Shown one piece after another: positions 1-12,875 of a stretch of DNA of 64,000 bases (within the stretch, counting starts at the first letter, position 1; every line of letters begins with the position of its first letter). Below the pieces are notes generated by a model that was not told the origin of the DNA, made no database searches, and was given only the letters and a program-made list of their open reading frames with translations. The DNA lies in contig LNAC01000374.1 in the NCBI GenBank assembly GCA_002007465.1, positions 914,949 through 978,948 on the forward strand, read 5' to 3'. The translations under genes and the position numbers were made by a program. Source of the DNA: Ailurus styani (taxonomy: Eukaryota; Chordata; Mammalia; Carnivora; Ailuridae).

Positions 1-297
1 TATAATTTTTAATGTCTGCATTGCATTTTTGCCAAAAGTGAGAAGACGGAGAGTTCCTGTTAATTCTTCTGCATCCACCCTCTTCACTCCCCATCCAACA
101 ATAAATTCTAGGAACTGTAGTTCAGTGTTCTTTTATTTTTCATTGTTCTCCTTATCTGGGAAAATACTATTACTTCGGTGTAATACAGATACAGGTATCG
201 ACTATATTTGAACTAAAAGCAAAGGAAGGCATGTGACTGTTCTTTGGATCTCTCTCTTGTGTCCTAGGTCTGGAAGGACTTTAAGATTATCTAGTTA

Positions 298-461
298 GGG
301 GTGCTAGAGTGGCTCAGTCAGTTAAGCATCTGCCTTCTGCTCAAGTCATGATCCCAGGAAGAAGCCTGCTTCTCCCTCTCCCTCTGCCCCTCCCCCTGCT
401 GATCTCTCTCTCAAACAAACAAACAAACAAATAAATAAATAAATAAGATCTTAAAAAAAAA
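298..461 (+). mobile_element. SINEC (CAN-SINE)
   Basis: Starts gggtgctagagtggctcag, continues with the tRNA-Lys-derived head, lacks part of the middle, and ends in caaa/aaat repeats and poly-A. A 15-bp duplication flanks it (aagattatctagtta / aagattacctactta). Confidence 0.9.
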
Positions 462-969
462 AAGATTACCTACTTAATTTCCAGTCTTCCATGGGTGGTA
501 GTACCTAAAGTGTCTTTATTGAAGACACTTAAAAGATTATCAGCGGTCATTCAGCATTTTCCTATCGAAATTCGTTTACTTTTAAGTGGACACCTGTCAT
601 TTATAGAGCTCCTTATTGAACATCTTGTGCAATGTTTTCTTCTTTGTAAGGAGGGAAAAATTAAGTTCATACCAATGGTAACCCTTGGTGGTTGTAAAAA
701 AAAAAAATAATGCAGAGATTGTTCATTTAGGAGGACACCCAAAGTATCTGAAAAGCACACACCGAAGTCTTCTCAGCTTTCTCATTTTGTATGATTTTAA
801 TTCAAGTTTGTTGAAAATAATGAAATTTTTACTAAAAGTACTTGCTAAATCAGACCTGACAACTTCAAGAAACTGGAAACTGTCACTGGCTGCCTTGCCA
901 AAATCCTTTCCTCACATTTTGTCTTGATGGGCATCATGGAGTCTGGCTAATCCTTTCCCCCTTAAATTT

Positions 970-1385
970 GAAATAATAGCAATAGCTACATAATAGCCAA
1001 TGTGTAAATGCTTTACATACTTTATCTTTTTTTTATGATTTTATTTATTTGAGAGAGAGAGAGAGAGAGAGAGTGCGAGGGGGGGAGGGTCAGAGGAAGA
1101 AGCAGACTCCTTGCTGAGGAGGGAGCCCATGTGGGACTGGATCCTGGAACTCCAGGATCATGACGTGAGTCGAAGGCAGTTTGAGCCTACCCAGGCGTCC
1201 TATGTACCTTGTCTTATTTGATTTTCACAGCAGCACTCTACAGTGTAGATAATATCCACGGTTTATATATGGTGAAATTTAAGTTTAGTTTTGTGAAGTA
1301 GCTCTTCCAGCACCTCACAGCAGTAAATAGCAAAGTCAGGAGGACTGTGACTGGGTTCTGATGCCAAAGTGCATTCTCTTAATTG
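970..1385 (-). repeat. MIR remnant (interrupted)
   Basis: aatagcaatagctacataat before the SINE and ttgattttcacagcagc..cacctcacagcagtaaatagc after it match the antisense MIR consensus from memory. Strongly diverged. Confidence 0.6.
1027..1200 (-). mobile_element. SINEC, inserted in a MIR
   Basis: Poly-T, attttatttatttgagaga and an end at ctacccaggcgtcc show a minus-strand copy. Target duplication tacatactttatctt / tatgtaccttgtctt. It splits an older MIR fragment. Confidence 0.88.
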
Positions 1386-2464
1386 TTGTCCTCGGCTACC
1401 TCTGTCATTTGCAGTGTCTATTTATCCTTCAACCTTTGTCCTTCTGGATCATGCAGCTGTTGATATTTTGCATCATCCTCCTTCCATTTTACAACTAAGA
1501 ATTCGTAAGTTCAGATTGACCGTATTGCAAAAGTGGCAAGGCGTCATTACTATTCTCTTGGGAAAAATGTGTTGCCTGAATCTGTGTGGAGAATTTTCTC
1601 TGGATTGTAGAACTTGTAATGGAGTCAACTATGCTATTTCTAAGAAAACTAAGCGTAGTTTGTTCTTATTGTCCAAGATGTCAATTAAAAAAAAGAAACA
1701 AATAGTTCAGAATCGAGTTTGACCACTATAAAATTATCTTTCTATATATTATAGCAAATTAAATTTGAGGCATTCTATTTTCCAGCCTTCAACATTTCAG
1801 TGATCGGTTATTTAGAAAGGCTATGCATATTGGCTAGACCACTGTGGAACCACCCATTTATCTAACAACCCATTCATTGTTTTCTGTGGGGTTTTTTGCT
1901 CTTTTGTTAGGTACTTCCTCATGGCTTAAATAGTTTTTTCTTCCCCCTTACGCCCCCCCCCATTTTTAAATTAGCAGAATATAAAAATTCTACAACTCTT
2001 CATTAGAAGTGTGGAAGCCATTTTAACTGATGGTGTGAACAATAGTGTTCTTAATGTGTGTAGCAGCACCCTATTTCCAGATAGGGTAGCTAGCTGGAAG
2101 CAGCTGTATCCTTTTTCTTAGGCGGAGCGAACCCTATTGTCCTCAGATCATCAGGTGGATGCTTCTGTGGGAAAATGCAAGACAATTACAGCATAGATCC
2201 TATTGATCTCCCTCTAACTAAGCTTTTACCAATCTGTAAAGAAGAGAATCTGTTTTAACTCTAATATCTAAGTATGAAATGTAGCATTGAATTCATATTA
2301 ATTGGGCATTCACATTTTTTTTTTAGTTTAATAACTCTTCATCAATAAACTGTCATTGTTCAACTTTACAAGTTGGTGTTCTAGGTGTGCAAAGACTTTT
2401 AAAAAGTCTTTTGTTATGTCAGGTATACCATAGGTGGGCATGATTATCTAGCTTCATTTTATTT

Positions 2465-2690
2465 AAAAAAAATTTTTTTTATTTAATTTTATTTTTATTA
2501 TTTGCCCAAGGGGTACAGGTCTGTGAATCATCAGGCTTACATCTTTCACAGCATTCACCAAAGCACAAACCCTCCCCAATGTCCATAACCCATCCACCCT
2601 ATCCCTACCCTCCCACCCCCCAGTAACCCTCAGTTTGTTTTATGAGATTAGAAGTCTCTTGTGGTTTGTCTCCTTCCCCATCCCATATTT
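2465..2690 (-). mobile_element. L1 3' UTR fragment, antisense
   Basis: ggtacaggtctgtgaatcat, agcattcaccaaagcacaaa and agtaaccctcagtttg are the reverse complement of the L1 3' end also seen at 45240-45395. 5'-truncated copy. Confidence 0.85.
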
Positions 2691-2698
2691 AAAAATTT

Positions 2699-2905
2699 TA
2701 AAAAAATATTTATTTGAGAGAGAGAGAGAGAGAGAATGAGCATAAGCCAGAGGGTCAGAGGGAGAGGGAGAGAGAATCCCAAGCAGACTGCCTGCTGAGT
2801 ACAGAGCCCAACATGGGTCTCAATCCCACAACCCTGAGATCACGATCTGAACCAAAACCAAGAATCAAAGGCAATGCTTAACTGTTCCACCCAGGAGACT
2901 CCCCC
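2699..2905 (-). mobile_element. SINEC
   Basis: Starts aaaaatatttatttgagaga, with GA tract, then accctgagatcacgatctg and an end near ccacccaggagactccccc. Minus-strand CAN-SINE directly after the L1 fragment. Confidence 0.85.
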
Positions 2906-3029
2906 ACCCTTTTTTTCCTATCTTCGTTTTAAAGTGCTATTTATTCTATGAAATGTACTTTTTACCAATTGATTCTTCCGTGTTGTTTCCTGCCAATAAC
3001 TGTTAGTCATGCTTCTATATGAGATCTTA

Positions 3030-3190
3030 ACAATAGCTAATATTTAAGCAAGTTTAATCCTCTCTCAAACCCAGTGAAAACGTACTTTCATTTCTGTCCT
3101 CATTTTACAGATGAGGAAAGTTCAGGAACTTGCCCAGTCACACCTGGCAAAGGTAAATGGGAACAAAGCCTCACACCCATCTCTTTGATT
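3030..3190 (-). repeat. MIR remnant
   Basis: caatagctaatatttaagca and cattttacagatgaggaaag..cttgcccagtcacacc are antisense MIR hallmarks. Confidence 0.65.
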
Positions 3191-3309
3191 TTGAAATCCT
3201 ATTCATAACATAGGAATATCCTTGATGATATTGGGACTATGGCTACAAGCTGTTTGTTTAATTTATTTCATTCAGTAGCACACATGTGAAGAAAGTCTAC
3301 TTCAGATCA

Positions 3310-3432
3310 GCTGCATTGAAACCCACAGAACTTAGACTAGAGTTGGTGTACATCCTTAATATGGTGTGCAGTTTTACCTTTTTCTATGTGTAACAAGCTA
3401 TATGGACGAACATCTGCTACTTTGTGCTTTAA
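3310..3432 (+). repeat. Flank duplicate, copy A (123 bp)
   Basis: By eye identical base for base to 3523-3645. It is far longer than a SINE target duplication, so it is probably an assembly artefact. Confidence 0.92.
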
Positions 3433-3521
3433 TTTTTTATTTTTTTATTTTTTAAAGATTTTATTTATTTGACAGAGGGAGAGAGATCACAAGTAGGCAG
3501 AGAGGCAGGCAGAGAGAGAGG
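3433..3521 (-). mobile_element. SINEC cut short by an assembly N
   Basis: aaagattttatttatttgac, then agaggcaggcagagagagagg, and the sequence stops at the N at 3522 before the tRNA-like head. Young type. The flank after N repeats the sequence before the SINE. Confidence 0.9.
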
Positions 3522-3522
3522 N

Positions 3523-3645
3523 GCTGCATTGAAACCCACAGAACTTAGACTAGAGTTGGTGTACATCCTTAATATGGTGTGCAGTTTTACCTTTTTCTAT
3601 GTGTAACAAGCTATATGGACGAACATCTGCTACTTTGTGCTTTAA
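3523..3645 (+). repeat. Flank duplicate, copy B (123 bp)
   Basis: Exact second copy of 3310-3432, starting right after the N at 3522. The true locus probably has one copy plus or minus a complete SINE. Confidence 0.92.
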
Positions 3646-4884
3646 AGTAATGACTCCAAAAAGAAGTGGATCTGATTTAAGTGAATTTGTAATGTAGGCT
3701 CTTTCTGTGCAGTCTGGTAAATCATCATCTTTTTCTCTTTTCACAATGAAACTTTTCAAGTTCAAGGCAGGAATTCATATTCAAGTGGAGCTTACTTTAT
3801 CCATGTTGAGATTTAAAAGGTAAAAATACTTCAATTTCTTCTATAATATCTCCTATACATTTTCCATCTTCTGCTAATTTCTTGTGATTACATATTTGGA
3901 ACTAATTAGAAAATGTTTCTTTAAAGCTGTAGTCTTTGAATACATTAATGTGTTTTGATCAGATACGTGATTACGCTGGAAAAAATCAGGAGGCGAGGAA
4001 AAAAGGATAACTTGAATGAGGACCTTCTTTCATGTATACAGTTAAAAAATATTGGATATAATTGTAAAAACTGGATTGCTATGTAGCATTTTAAGACAGA
4101 TGTGTTAACTTGTTAGAAATTGATTGCTCTATATGAATTCAAAATTGTTAATAAAATTGAATTTTGTAACATTTGGTGATGCTGGGGGCTTAGAAAGGAG
4201 ATAGACAATCTTAACTATTTGGAGGTAGTTTTCTTTTAAAATCGTTACATTATATTTTTAGAAGTTTGCATCATGTATAATTTGTAGTCCTCTTATAGTT
4301 TTTGTTTCATGAAAATGTTCTTTGACTTAAATAATTTAGATTGTGGTGTCAGTTGTGATAGTTTAATTGTAGCCATACATAATTGCTTATCATTAAATTT
4401 GATACCTAGTGTGTGGTCAGGTTTGATGAGTAAATCAAGAATGGCAGTATCTTTCAGGAATATAATGGTTGCTTATAGAGGCAATGAAGACTTATATTTT
4501 GAGAGCTACAGTAATTTAGATTACCTCCCAGATATGTTCTGAATTTTCATACTTTTTTAAAGGATGCATTATAAAATTCTGGAGAGAAAAGTCCTCACAA
4601 GGGTGCATGCAAACAAACTAGAAACTTTCCATTCTGCTCATTTATATGCTATTTCTGACACATCTTTAAATGTTTATTAAAAACCTGGGAGTCTTTATGT
4701 ATATTGAAAAAATTAATCTGAAGTGTCATAATTGTTATTAGAAAATAAATTTCAACCTCCAGAGAAGCATACTTTCAAATCTTCAAACTTAAAATTCAGA
4801 TTTCTTGTATATATTAATGAACCGGGATAAGAGAAGCTACATAAATTCTGATCCCCTCTGTGCATTATGCTTTCCAACTATCAA

Positions 4885-5095
4885 AAGAGCACCTGAAGGG
4901 CTTGCATTCTGTCATTTAATCCTCACAGCAGCCTGAGGGGTTGAACATTAGTTTTGCCACCATTTTTCAAATGAAACAGACTCTCAGGTTAGGTTACTTT
5001 GTCCACAGTTAAAAACATGCAAGTGGTACGGAGTCTTGGGTTTTAATGCAGCCTGGCCTAGGGTTCAGTCTCTTACCCACTGTGCTAGCCTGTGA
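4885..5095 (-). repeat. MIR remnant
   Basis: catttaatcctcacagcagc, ccatttttcaaatgaaacag and gttcagtctcttacccactg fit antisense MIR. Confidence 0.65.
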
Positions 5096-5944
5096 GGGAT
5101 ATTAAACAGTGCATTCCAGGAGTCTCTCCTGTTTCTCCTTATACTATTGTTTCCAGACAGATAACTCATGGAGGGAAGAAAGAGGTGAAATGCTGTAGTG
5201 TAGGCACTCACTCCATACATACAACTACAGATATAATTGTAAGATAAAACTATATAATCTTTTTGTTACTTGCTACCCTTTTACTGACTCCTCTTTATAT
5301 AATAGGAAAACATTTCTGGTGACTTGGGCACCACTTGCTGAGCTGTGTAAAGTGCTTGATTTTTGTTTTGTTTTTAAATTTTGTATGCTCTCATTCCAGC
5401 AAAGATCATTGATTACTAGGTATTTATCCCTACTGGAAGATGGGAGCACTTGAAGTAAATGGTTCAGTTATTGTACTTAGAGTGAAAATGATTTTTTTTC
5501 CTGCTTAAATGATTTTGTGTATTATTGTACCTACCTTACAGATTTATAAAAGTGTGGTAGAATTCGACCCCACCCCCAGAGCCCCCAATAACATCCTGTT
5601 AGTCTTTCATATAATGAGAGCTAATCATGGAGACATTATTTTACTGTGTAAACCTGAGAGTTGAATAAGCAGTTGGTCTTGATGGTGAATTAGCTGTGAT
5701 TACTTCTGGATGCTTGCTCTTCTTGGGTAAAATTGATTATATTGATAGAACAGAGCAAATAAGAAAGATTGTAGAAGTTCAGAGGAAATACAAGAAAGCA
5801 TTCAAAATATAATTCAAATTGTTTTCAGTTTCCAGAATTCTTTTTATCAGATTCATTGAAGGATAAATGACATAAAATTCTAAGATATTTAAAATGTCTA
5901 CTGTGGTGATTTACCATACATATACATTGTGAAAGGATCCCCCC

Positions 5945-6463
5945 ACTTCCAGTTAACACATCTGTTACCAACAGTTATCTTTTTTGTTGTTATTTGGAAC
6001 ACTTAAGTTCTACTCTAATAAAGTTCAATTTCAGTTATACAACAAGGTGTAATCAACTGTGGTCATCATGTTATACATCAGATCCTAAAGCGTTACTCAT
6101 CTTAGAACTGGAAATTTCTGTCCTCTCCCCTACTAATCCCTTTTCCCTTCCCCCTCCCCCCGGTCCCTGGCAACCACTTTTGTACTCTGTTTCTATGAGT
6201 TTGACTTTAAAAAAAATTTTTTTAAGATCCCACATATAAGTGATACCACGCAGTATTTATCTTTCTCTGTTGGGCTCATTTCACTTAGCGTAATTGCCCT
6301 CCAGATTCATCAGGTTGTTGCAGTTGAAAGGATTTCCTTCTTTCTAAAAGGCTGAATGATATTCCACTGTATAAACATATCATATTTTCTTGATCCATTT
6401 ATCCGTCTATGAACGCTTAAGTTGTTTCCATACCTTGGCTATTGTGAATAATGATGCCTAAGC
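5945..6463 (-). mobile_element. Old L1 3' end (ORF2 tail and 3' UTR), antisense
   Basis: gtaatcaactgtggtcatca, ccctggcaaccacttttgta and gatattccactgtataaaca..gatccatttatccgtc are the reverse complement of an older L1 3' UTR and ORF2 end. Interrupted and diverged, hence an older subfamily than the copy at 45017. Confidence 0.8.
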
Positions 6464-7840
6464 CCTTTTTTTTAACTTTATATATTGCAGAAAAATAATT
6501 TGGTCTTTCATGCAAAAATAAAAGCTCTGATTAATAAATGATGTTCACCCTTCTTAAAAATCCATAAATTAAATCATTCCTGTGGAACTGTCTATGGCAA
6601 TCCAAGAAAATTCATGTTAAAACTAATCTTATGAAATAGTTTGGTGGGCATAAAATGGGAATTACCCTTTGCAGAGCTTTGGGAAAAAAATTATTCATTG
6701 ACTTAATGTATTTTCACAGAGGACATGCTGTAGGCTAGATGCTGTATAATTCAGAAAGATGCCAAGATGGATATACTGAAAGGTCAAAGAAGATCAGAAA
6801 AATAGGTGGACTTATTACAACTTGGAAATCATGTCAGATATCTAGATGGGTATGAAGAAATAGTAGTGCATATAAAATGACCAGAGTTCAAATCTTAGAC
6901 TTTGAAGTTGTCAATTGCTTCAGTACAATTAATATTATGTAGGTTTGTATCAAAGTATATAATAGTTTATAAATTACAAACTTTTTTTTAAAGTGACATG
7001 TTATGATTGGTCTTGTGTATTTCTAAATTGTTGCTACTGAGCATGCATTTAATTTTAACTTTCTGGAAAAGTGCTTGTTGAAAGGTTATATCATATGTGA
7101 AATAACACCAGAACTAATTGTGAGGTTTCATAAAGTATGACTTTAGTTTTAAGTTTGTTGGTTAGATAACTAAAATATATATAAATACCAGTAATTATTT
7201 TTTCATTTTTTTTCTTTCTTAAAGGAGAGAGAGGTGGCGAGGGGGAGATAATATGAATATGAAAATGAATTTGAATGAATGAGAGGAATGAATATTAGAA
7301 TATTTGGATTTGAATATTCTGTAGTATAAATACAGTAGTCCTGCTTATTATAGAGTGATCTTTATGTGTGTATGTTGGGGGGGAGAGCAGTTTAAAAAGT
7401 GTCTTTGATTTCTTTCCATTTGGTAATTATTAGATATAAAGGATCTACATGTGAGATTGTTATAATAGATGTAGAACATCCATCACAGTGCCTGGCATGG
7501 AATGGATAGTAGTTACTGTTTATAAAGAGGTTACCCTTCATACAACATGGGTGGTACAATATAGTGAAATGATTTAAATAATGTCTTGAAAGAGTATTTT
7601 GAAACCAATTTTTTTTTGTAATTCATATTACTAAGCTGTTGAGACATGACATCTCTAGAAAAATTACAAATAGAGCTCAATATCAAAACAGTAAACTGAA
7701 TGCCAGATCGTAAAAATACAGATGTCCATTGTATTTTGTGACTTAGTCCAGTTTGCTATTTTTGTATTAGTCTTAAGGAGAATAAAACTCCTAGACTCTG
7801 AAAAAATTACAAGCACATAGAATGGTACAAAAAATAACAC

Positions 7841-7897
7841 TGTACCCTACTGAAAATCTTTAATATTATGTACCCCTGCTGAAAATCTTTAATATTG
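7841..7897 (+). repeat. Small tandem duplication (about 28 bp x 2)
   Basis: tgtaccctactgaaaatctt and tgtacccctgctgaaaatct start two adjacent near-identical units, each ending taatatt. Confidence 0.85.
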
Positions 7898-8590
7898 GAA
7901 TATATTCTGCAAACTTAAAAAAAGAGACAACTAAACACAAAGAGCCTTCTATTTCTTAAAGGAACTTTTTTCCCTGGGGATGGGGGGAGGGGAAGGTCTG
8001 TGGGAGAAGCTTATTTAATATGACATCAGTTGAGTAAAGCCAGCTGTGAGTAATTATATCTGATATTTGATTTCCAGCTGGTTTGTTGAACTATTATTGG
8101 CTCTCAAGGTACTTGGATATTAATTAAATGATAACTTATAAAGGAGTCTTGTTTAGTGTTGCCTCACCTAGAACATTTAGAATGGGCCACCTGGTATAAA
8201 GTGGTCATTCTTTCTCATGCAACTATTTTAAAATCAGTACATTTTTAACTTAGAGGAAAAAACATACGCTTAAGCTGTATTTTGACAGTGATTTTCTCTA
8301 TGTTATACATGAATAGAATTAAGTGTATCCTTTCTTTGCCTAAAGTTTTCAAACTCAAGTTATTTTAAGTGAAGAATTCATGTCAGATTGAGTATAGAAA
8401 CACATGTATTTCTATTTTGGCATGTCAGACATCGAACAAATTGTGTAAGCAATGGATATTGTGGAAGATTTGAAAAAAAACTTCATGGGATAAAAGAAAA
8501 AAGCCACAAAAGAATAGAAGGAAGAGAAATAAAAAATTAGGAAGTAGAAACTGGCCAAATGCAGATTGGTGCTGTAAAGATGTAAGGAAA

Positions 8591-8684
8591 GGGGTGCCTG
8601 GCTAGCTCAGTCCGAGGATCTCAGAGTTGTTCAATTGAGCCCCACGTTGGGTGTAGAGATTACTTAAATTAAAAAAAAAAAAAG
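8591..8684 (+). mobile_element. Short, old-type SINEC
   Basis: ggggtgcctggctagctcag, then gttgggtgtagagattactt and poly-A. It lacks the CT-rich body, like the copy at 18601. Confidence 0.8.
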
Positions 8685-10029
8685 AGAGACTGAGATGGAA
8701 GGAAAAGAGCAGAGGAATAAAATAAAACCAAACAACCCCTTTAGAGGCTCAGGCAGTGACGTGTGGTGGAGGTGGCTGGGCAAGAGGAATGAGCTCCTCT
8801 AGAGGAAAAATGTGTTTATTTGCAGATAAGAAATATTGACCAGATACACATTCTGACTTACCTTCTGCATTGGGATCTTAGTGTGGTCGCTTTGTTAATC
8901 TCTCTCAGTCTCAAGACTAGTCAAAGTACAGAAGTTAGCGTAGCTACTAGCTACAGAGCCCGCCGCCAATTAGATTCTGGATTTCAGCAATTCTAGATCT
9001 TTCCTAGGGATTATGGGGGAAAAGAGGTACAAGATATGGTCCTCTCTGGGAGCAAACGGTCTTTATTATTGCCCATATTGACTTGTTTCCACAGATATTT
9101 CATTATATATATGTTAAAAAATACCAACAATAAAAACAAACATATGGTAAGTTACTTATGAATGATGCATTAATAAATGTTTAGGATATTAGAGGAAGAA
9201 AGAGCATGGAAGGGTGGTCTGGAAAGGCATCACAAAGGATGTGAGCTGAGATGCCCATCAGGATAGTTTGGGTATCGGATATGTGCAAGGCAGAAGGAGG
9301 TGTGCATCTTGCACAGCATGCTGGGAGGCAGAAGAGCTGCCCACATAGAGAATGGAGCAGAGGAAGAGTGGGAAAAGTCTGGGGTAGGACCTCAGGTGCA
9401 GGACGTAGAAAGCACTGTGAATACATGTGTGATGAAATTGGAGTTTGGTGATCAGTGGAAGTTTTTCACTGGAGGGGCGGGGAGGGGAGCCTACATAGTT
9501 GTTTGGAGTCCCTTATATTATGCATGATAAAAGGGGCGGTGGCTCTAAAACTGTCCATCCCATTTAAAATAGAATGAAAAAAAAAAAAAGAGTATGACAA
9601 AAGACCTAACTGGAATTGAAAAAACTAAATGTGTGAAAAAGGAGAAAAGAGCTGTTCTAGGTTGCAGCTCTAGGTTGAAGATAAGTCCCAGGGTCCCCCC
9701 AGAGCAACTGGGGCCCTTGTGCCAGTGGCAGAAGAAGAGAAACGAAAAGGTTTGGGTAGGGGAAATTCAGTGTGGATTTTAGTTACCATTTTAAGCAATG
9801 CTCCAGCAGCTTGGAATGGTCACTAATCAGCTGGTGATTGTGGTCATTTGTAAGAAAAGTCAGGGGGAGTCATTTGTAAAGGTAGGCTGGGAGCAGATGT
9901 GATTTCTAAGTGAGAGAATTTTATGAAGAAGAGTGAGGTTCAAAGACCAGCCTTGGGATTCTCACCTTGGAGAGACTTGGTGCGCCTGCAGAGCCCCTTG
10001 AGGGGCCCAGGGAAGACCCAGGGGGAGGG

Positions 10030-10245
10030 AGTGGTCAGCACTTGCCACCTTTTATGACATCTCATACTCTCCTTCCCTTAGTTATTTTCTTTCTTCTTAT
10101 AGCTTATCACTATCAACAGTTTTTGTACTTTGCTTATTCAATTTCTTCTGTCCTGTTAGGGCTTCAGTTTCCACAAGGATAGGGAGTTTTTTCTGTTTTA
10201 TATACTGGTGTATCCTTAGCACCAACAAGAGTGCTTTTGGCACAG
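10030..10245 (+). repeat. L2 3' end remnant
   Basis: gcttatcactatcaacag..ccacaaggatagggagtt and tatccttagcaccaacaaga follow the L2 3' end pattern (as recalled). Confidence 0.55.
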
Positions 10246-11829
10246 GGGAAAAGAGAAAATTAATTTATTTTAAGCAGATTATTGGTGATCTTGGAGAAAG
10301 GACTTTCAGTCAATTTAAGGGCAAAGATCATATTCCAAAAGGTTATACAATAACTGGATAGTTGAGAAAATGGACAAAAGGCATACACCTCTTATTCCAC
10401 GGTCTTGGCTAAGAAATAGAGCTGTTGCTATAGAGGATTTAAGAAGGGTCAAGTGAAGATTTTCTGAGATGGGAAACTTGTTCATTGCTAAGGAAAGAAT
10501 GCAAAATGTTAGAGAGAACACAATGTTAATAGTTTAAAAATCTGGGTGTGTGTTGTTATTTTGTGTTTGAATGACTTACCACTTTCAGAAGAAACGCAAA
10601 AAGGTGATTAAAAAACTACTGTTCTTTGTTTATTCTGTTTTAATTTGTAAAAACTTAATTTTTGCTCAGGGTATTAATACTAAAGGCAGGATCAGCATGA
10701 ATGTTTTGGGTGGTGGTGGTAGTGGGGTTATGAGGAGGAGTTTACTGGCCTACCAGACTTTTTTCTGCATTTCACATTTTTGCACTGAATCTTCTACTCA
10801 TAAGATAACTGGCTTCCTGGGCAATACTGGTGTGTCTGGTAGAATCCTCGTTGGCATGATGAAGGAACAGTTTGGACAGGTTTACATTTGGATCATTTCA
10901 ATGGCATCTAATATTTACCTTCATGAATTAAACAATGTGTTGATTCCAGAAGAATAAGAAATACAACAGTTAGTTATCTGCCACACATTTGAGAGTTAAG
11001 GAGGATTAAATGGCACATAGGTACGAGGCATGTAGTATAGTAGATTTAGTTCTATAAATATCTGTTACTTGATTTTGATGTACTGTTTTCTACCCAAAAT
11101 GAGGATCAGCTGTGATGAAGTGAAATTAAAGATAAAGCAGGGCTTATACATCTAAAAAAATATTATCTTTAAAATTTGTTACATTTCCAAGTAATATGGT
11201 TTTTATAAAAACATTGTTGCTGTTGTTCAGAACATTTTTAGGCTGTAACATAATGTTATTATCAGAGTTGCTTAGTGAATCCTACAAGGAAGTCACCTCT
11301 TTATTTCATATAATTGTATGTTATTTTTGTGCCTGCTCGAGCTTAAAAAACTCACTCCCTCACTAGGCATAGTTCTGGGTAAATGTTGGATGTCTTCAAA
11401 AGCCCAACCTCCCAAAATTACTACTACTAATAAAATTCGGAAGAATGTGCTTACAGATATTTGTAAAGCACACAAAGCTTCTGTGTAGTTCAAAAGCTAG
11501 ACCATGACTCTGAATGATGGTGAGAGACCTGTGACTAGAGAGGAAGCAATTTTGTCCTTTGTCTTCCCTTTTTCTTTTTTTCTCCTCCGTTCATCACAGT
11601 TGGCACTTGGCTTTGACAGCAGACTGGGCGCAAGGCAGTGGAAGGCTGTGCCCAACGCAGGTTAGCATAGCTGGTGGTTCTGCCAAGTTGGGTTTTCTCC
11701 CCAGAGGCATGTCAGTTTATTTTTACTTTTAAGGCATTGCTGAATATTTTATTATTGAGCTGTAATAGACATAAGTGACTCAATAAACCTACACTCTGGA
11801 TATGACACTCCTTCTCTAATGGTAAAAGG

Positions 11830-11910
11830 ACTTAATACTGACTGTTGGATCCTATCACATTTCCTTGCATGTCGTAGGTACTCAATAACAATTTATCAAG
11901 TGAAAGAGTG
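11830..11910 (+). repeat. L2/MIR 3' end remnant
   Basis: ttgcatgtcgtaggtactca and ataacaatttatcaagtgaa match the common 3' end of these repeats. Confidence 0.5.
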
Positions 11911-12159
11911 AGGTTCTAGATATTTAAGATTTCTGGTATAATTAATTCTCTTAATAAATGAGGATCAGAATCTATGGGACAAGAAAATATGTGATATGAT
12001 TTAGAAGTTCTTATATTAGCTGGCAACAGTGGTAGAGCGACAGAAAGCATTCGTTGAATTTGGGAGTAAGAAAATGTGTCTTCTGCCACCTATGACTTAA
12101 AACTGAATTTCTGTCTTGCATTGTAGCTAGTTGTGAGGATGTTTTGTCTATCTTAAACA

Positions 12160-12260
12160 CTAAGTTTCTTTGAGGACCAGAGTTGTTCTGTTCAATCTCT
12201 GTCCTCCAAGATGACATCTAGCCCAGTGCTTGCTCAGAGCATGTATTCAGTATTGACAGT
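12160..12260 (+). repeat. L2 3' end remnant
   Basis: tttgaggaccagagttgttc and ctagcccagtgcttgctcag resemble the L2 tail. Confidence 0.5.
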
Positions 12261-12639
12261 GGATTGCCCGTGAACTGTGAATGAAGGGAAGGGATGATGT
12301 CTAAACAGATTTTGGGTCCTCCCTACCCTGCGTTGAAATTTGGGCTAAGTAGAAGTCTTCATTTGTATCACAAAGAACACGAGGTGTATTCAAGATTCTT
12401 TATTACTTTTCAAATCTAGCCATTCTTTACTTCTTTAGCTGTCTCCCATTAAGAGTCTTGCAGCATTGTGTTTTATTTTAAATCCAGAAATTATCTAAGT
12501 AAGAGGACAACAACAAAACACTGAAGTGGTGTTATAAGTATGTTGCCAGGAGGTCTCTGTAGCCTGACAAATTTTGGAGAATCATGGTACCTCCTCCACT
12601 GCAGCACCCCTGTGCCTTAGATTTCCATGATTAGCATTA

Positions 12640-12875
12640 AACATCGACTCATAGTAATAGTAGCTGGTGTTCAAGAGAAGTGCCTACTATACACCAAGGC
12701 ACAGTCTAAACACTGTATGAAGCTTCACTGCTGTAAGTCCTACTTTACAGCTGAATAAACAGCTGTCAGGAGGTTGGGTGACTTGACTTGCTCAAGGATG
12801 CTGAGCTACTAAATGGCAGAGTCGGGTTTTGAACTCAGGCAGTGTGATTCAAATGACTCCTACTCTTAGCCCCGT
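12640..12875 (-). repeat. MIR remnant, fairly complete
   Basis: gtaatagtagctggtgttca, actttacagctgaataaaca and cagagtcgggttttgaactc form an extended antisense MIR. Confidence 0.7.

Noticed and set aside
10571..10957. 128-codon + ORF
   Set aside because: No motif, low complexity runs (GGGGSG), no exon boundaries; consistent with chance.
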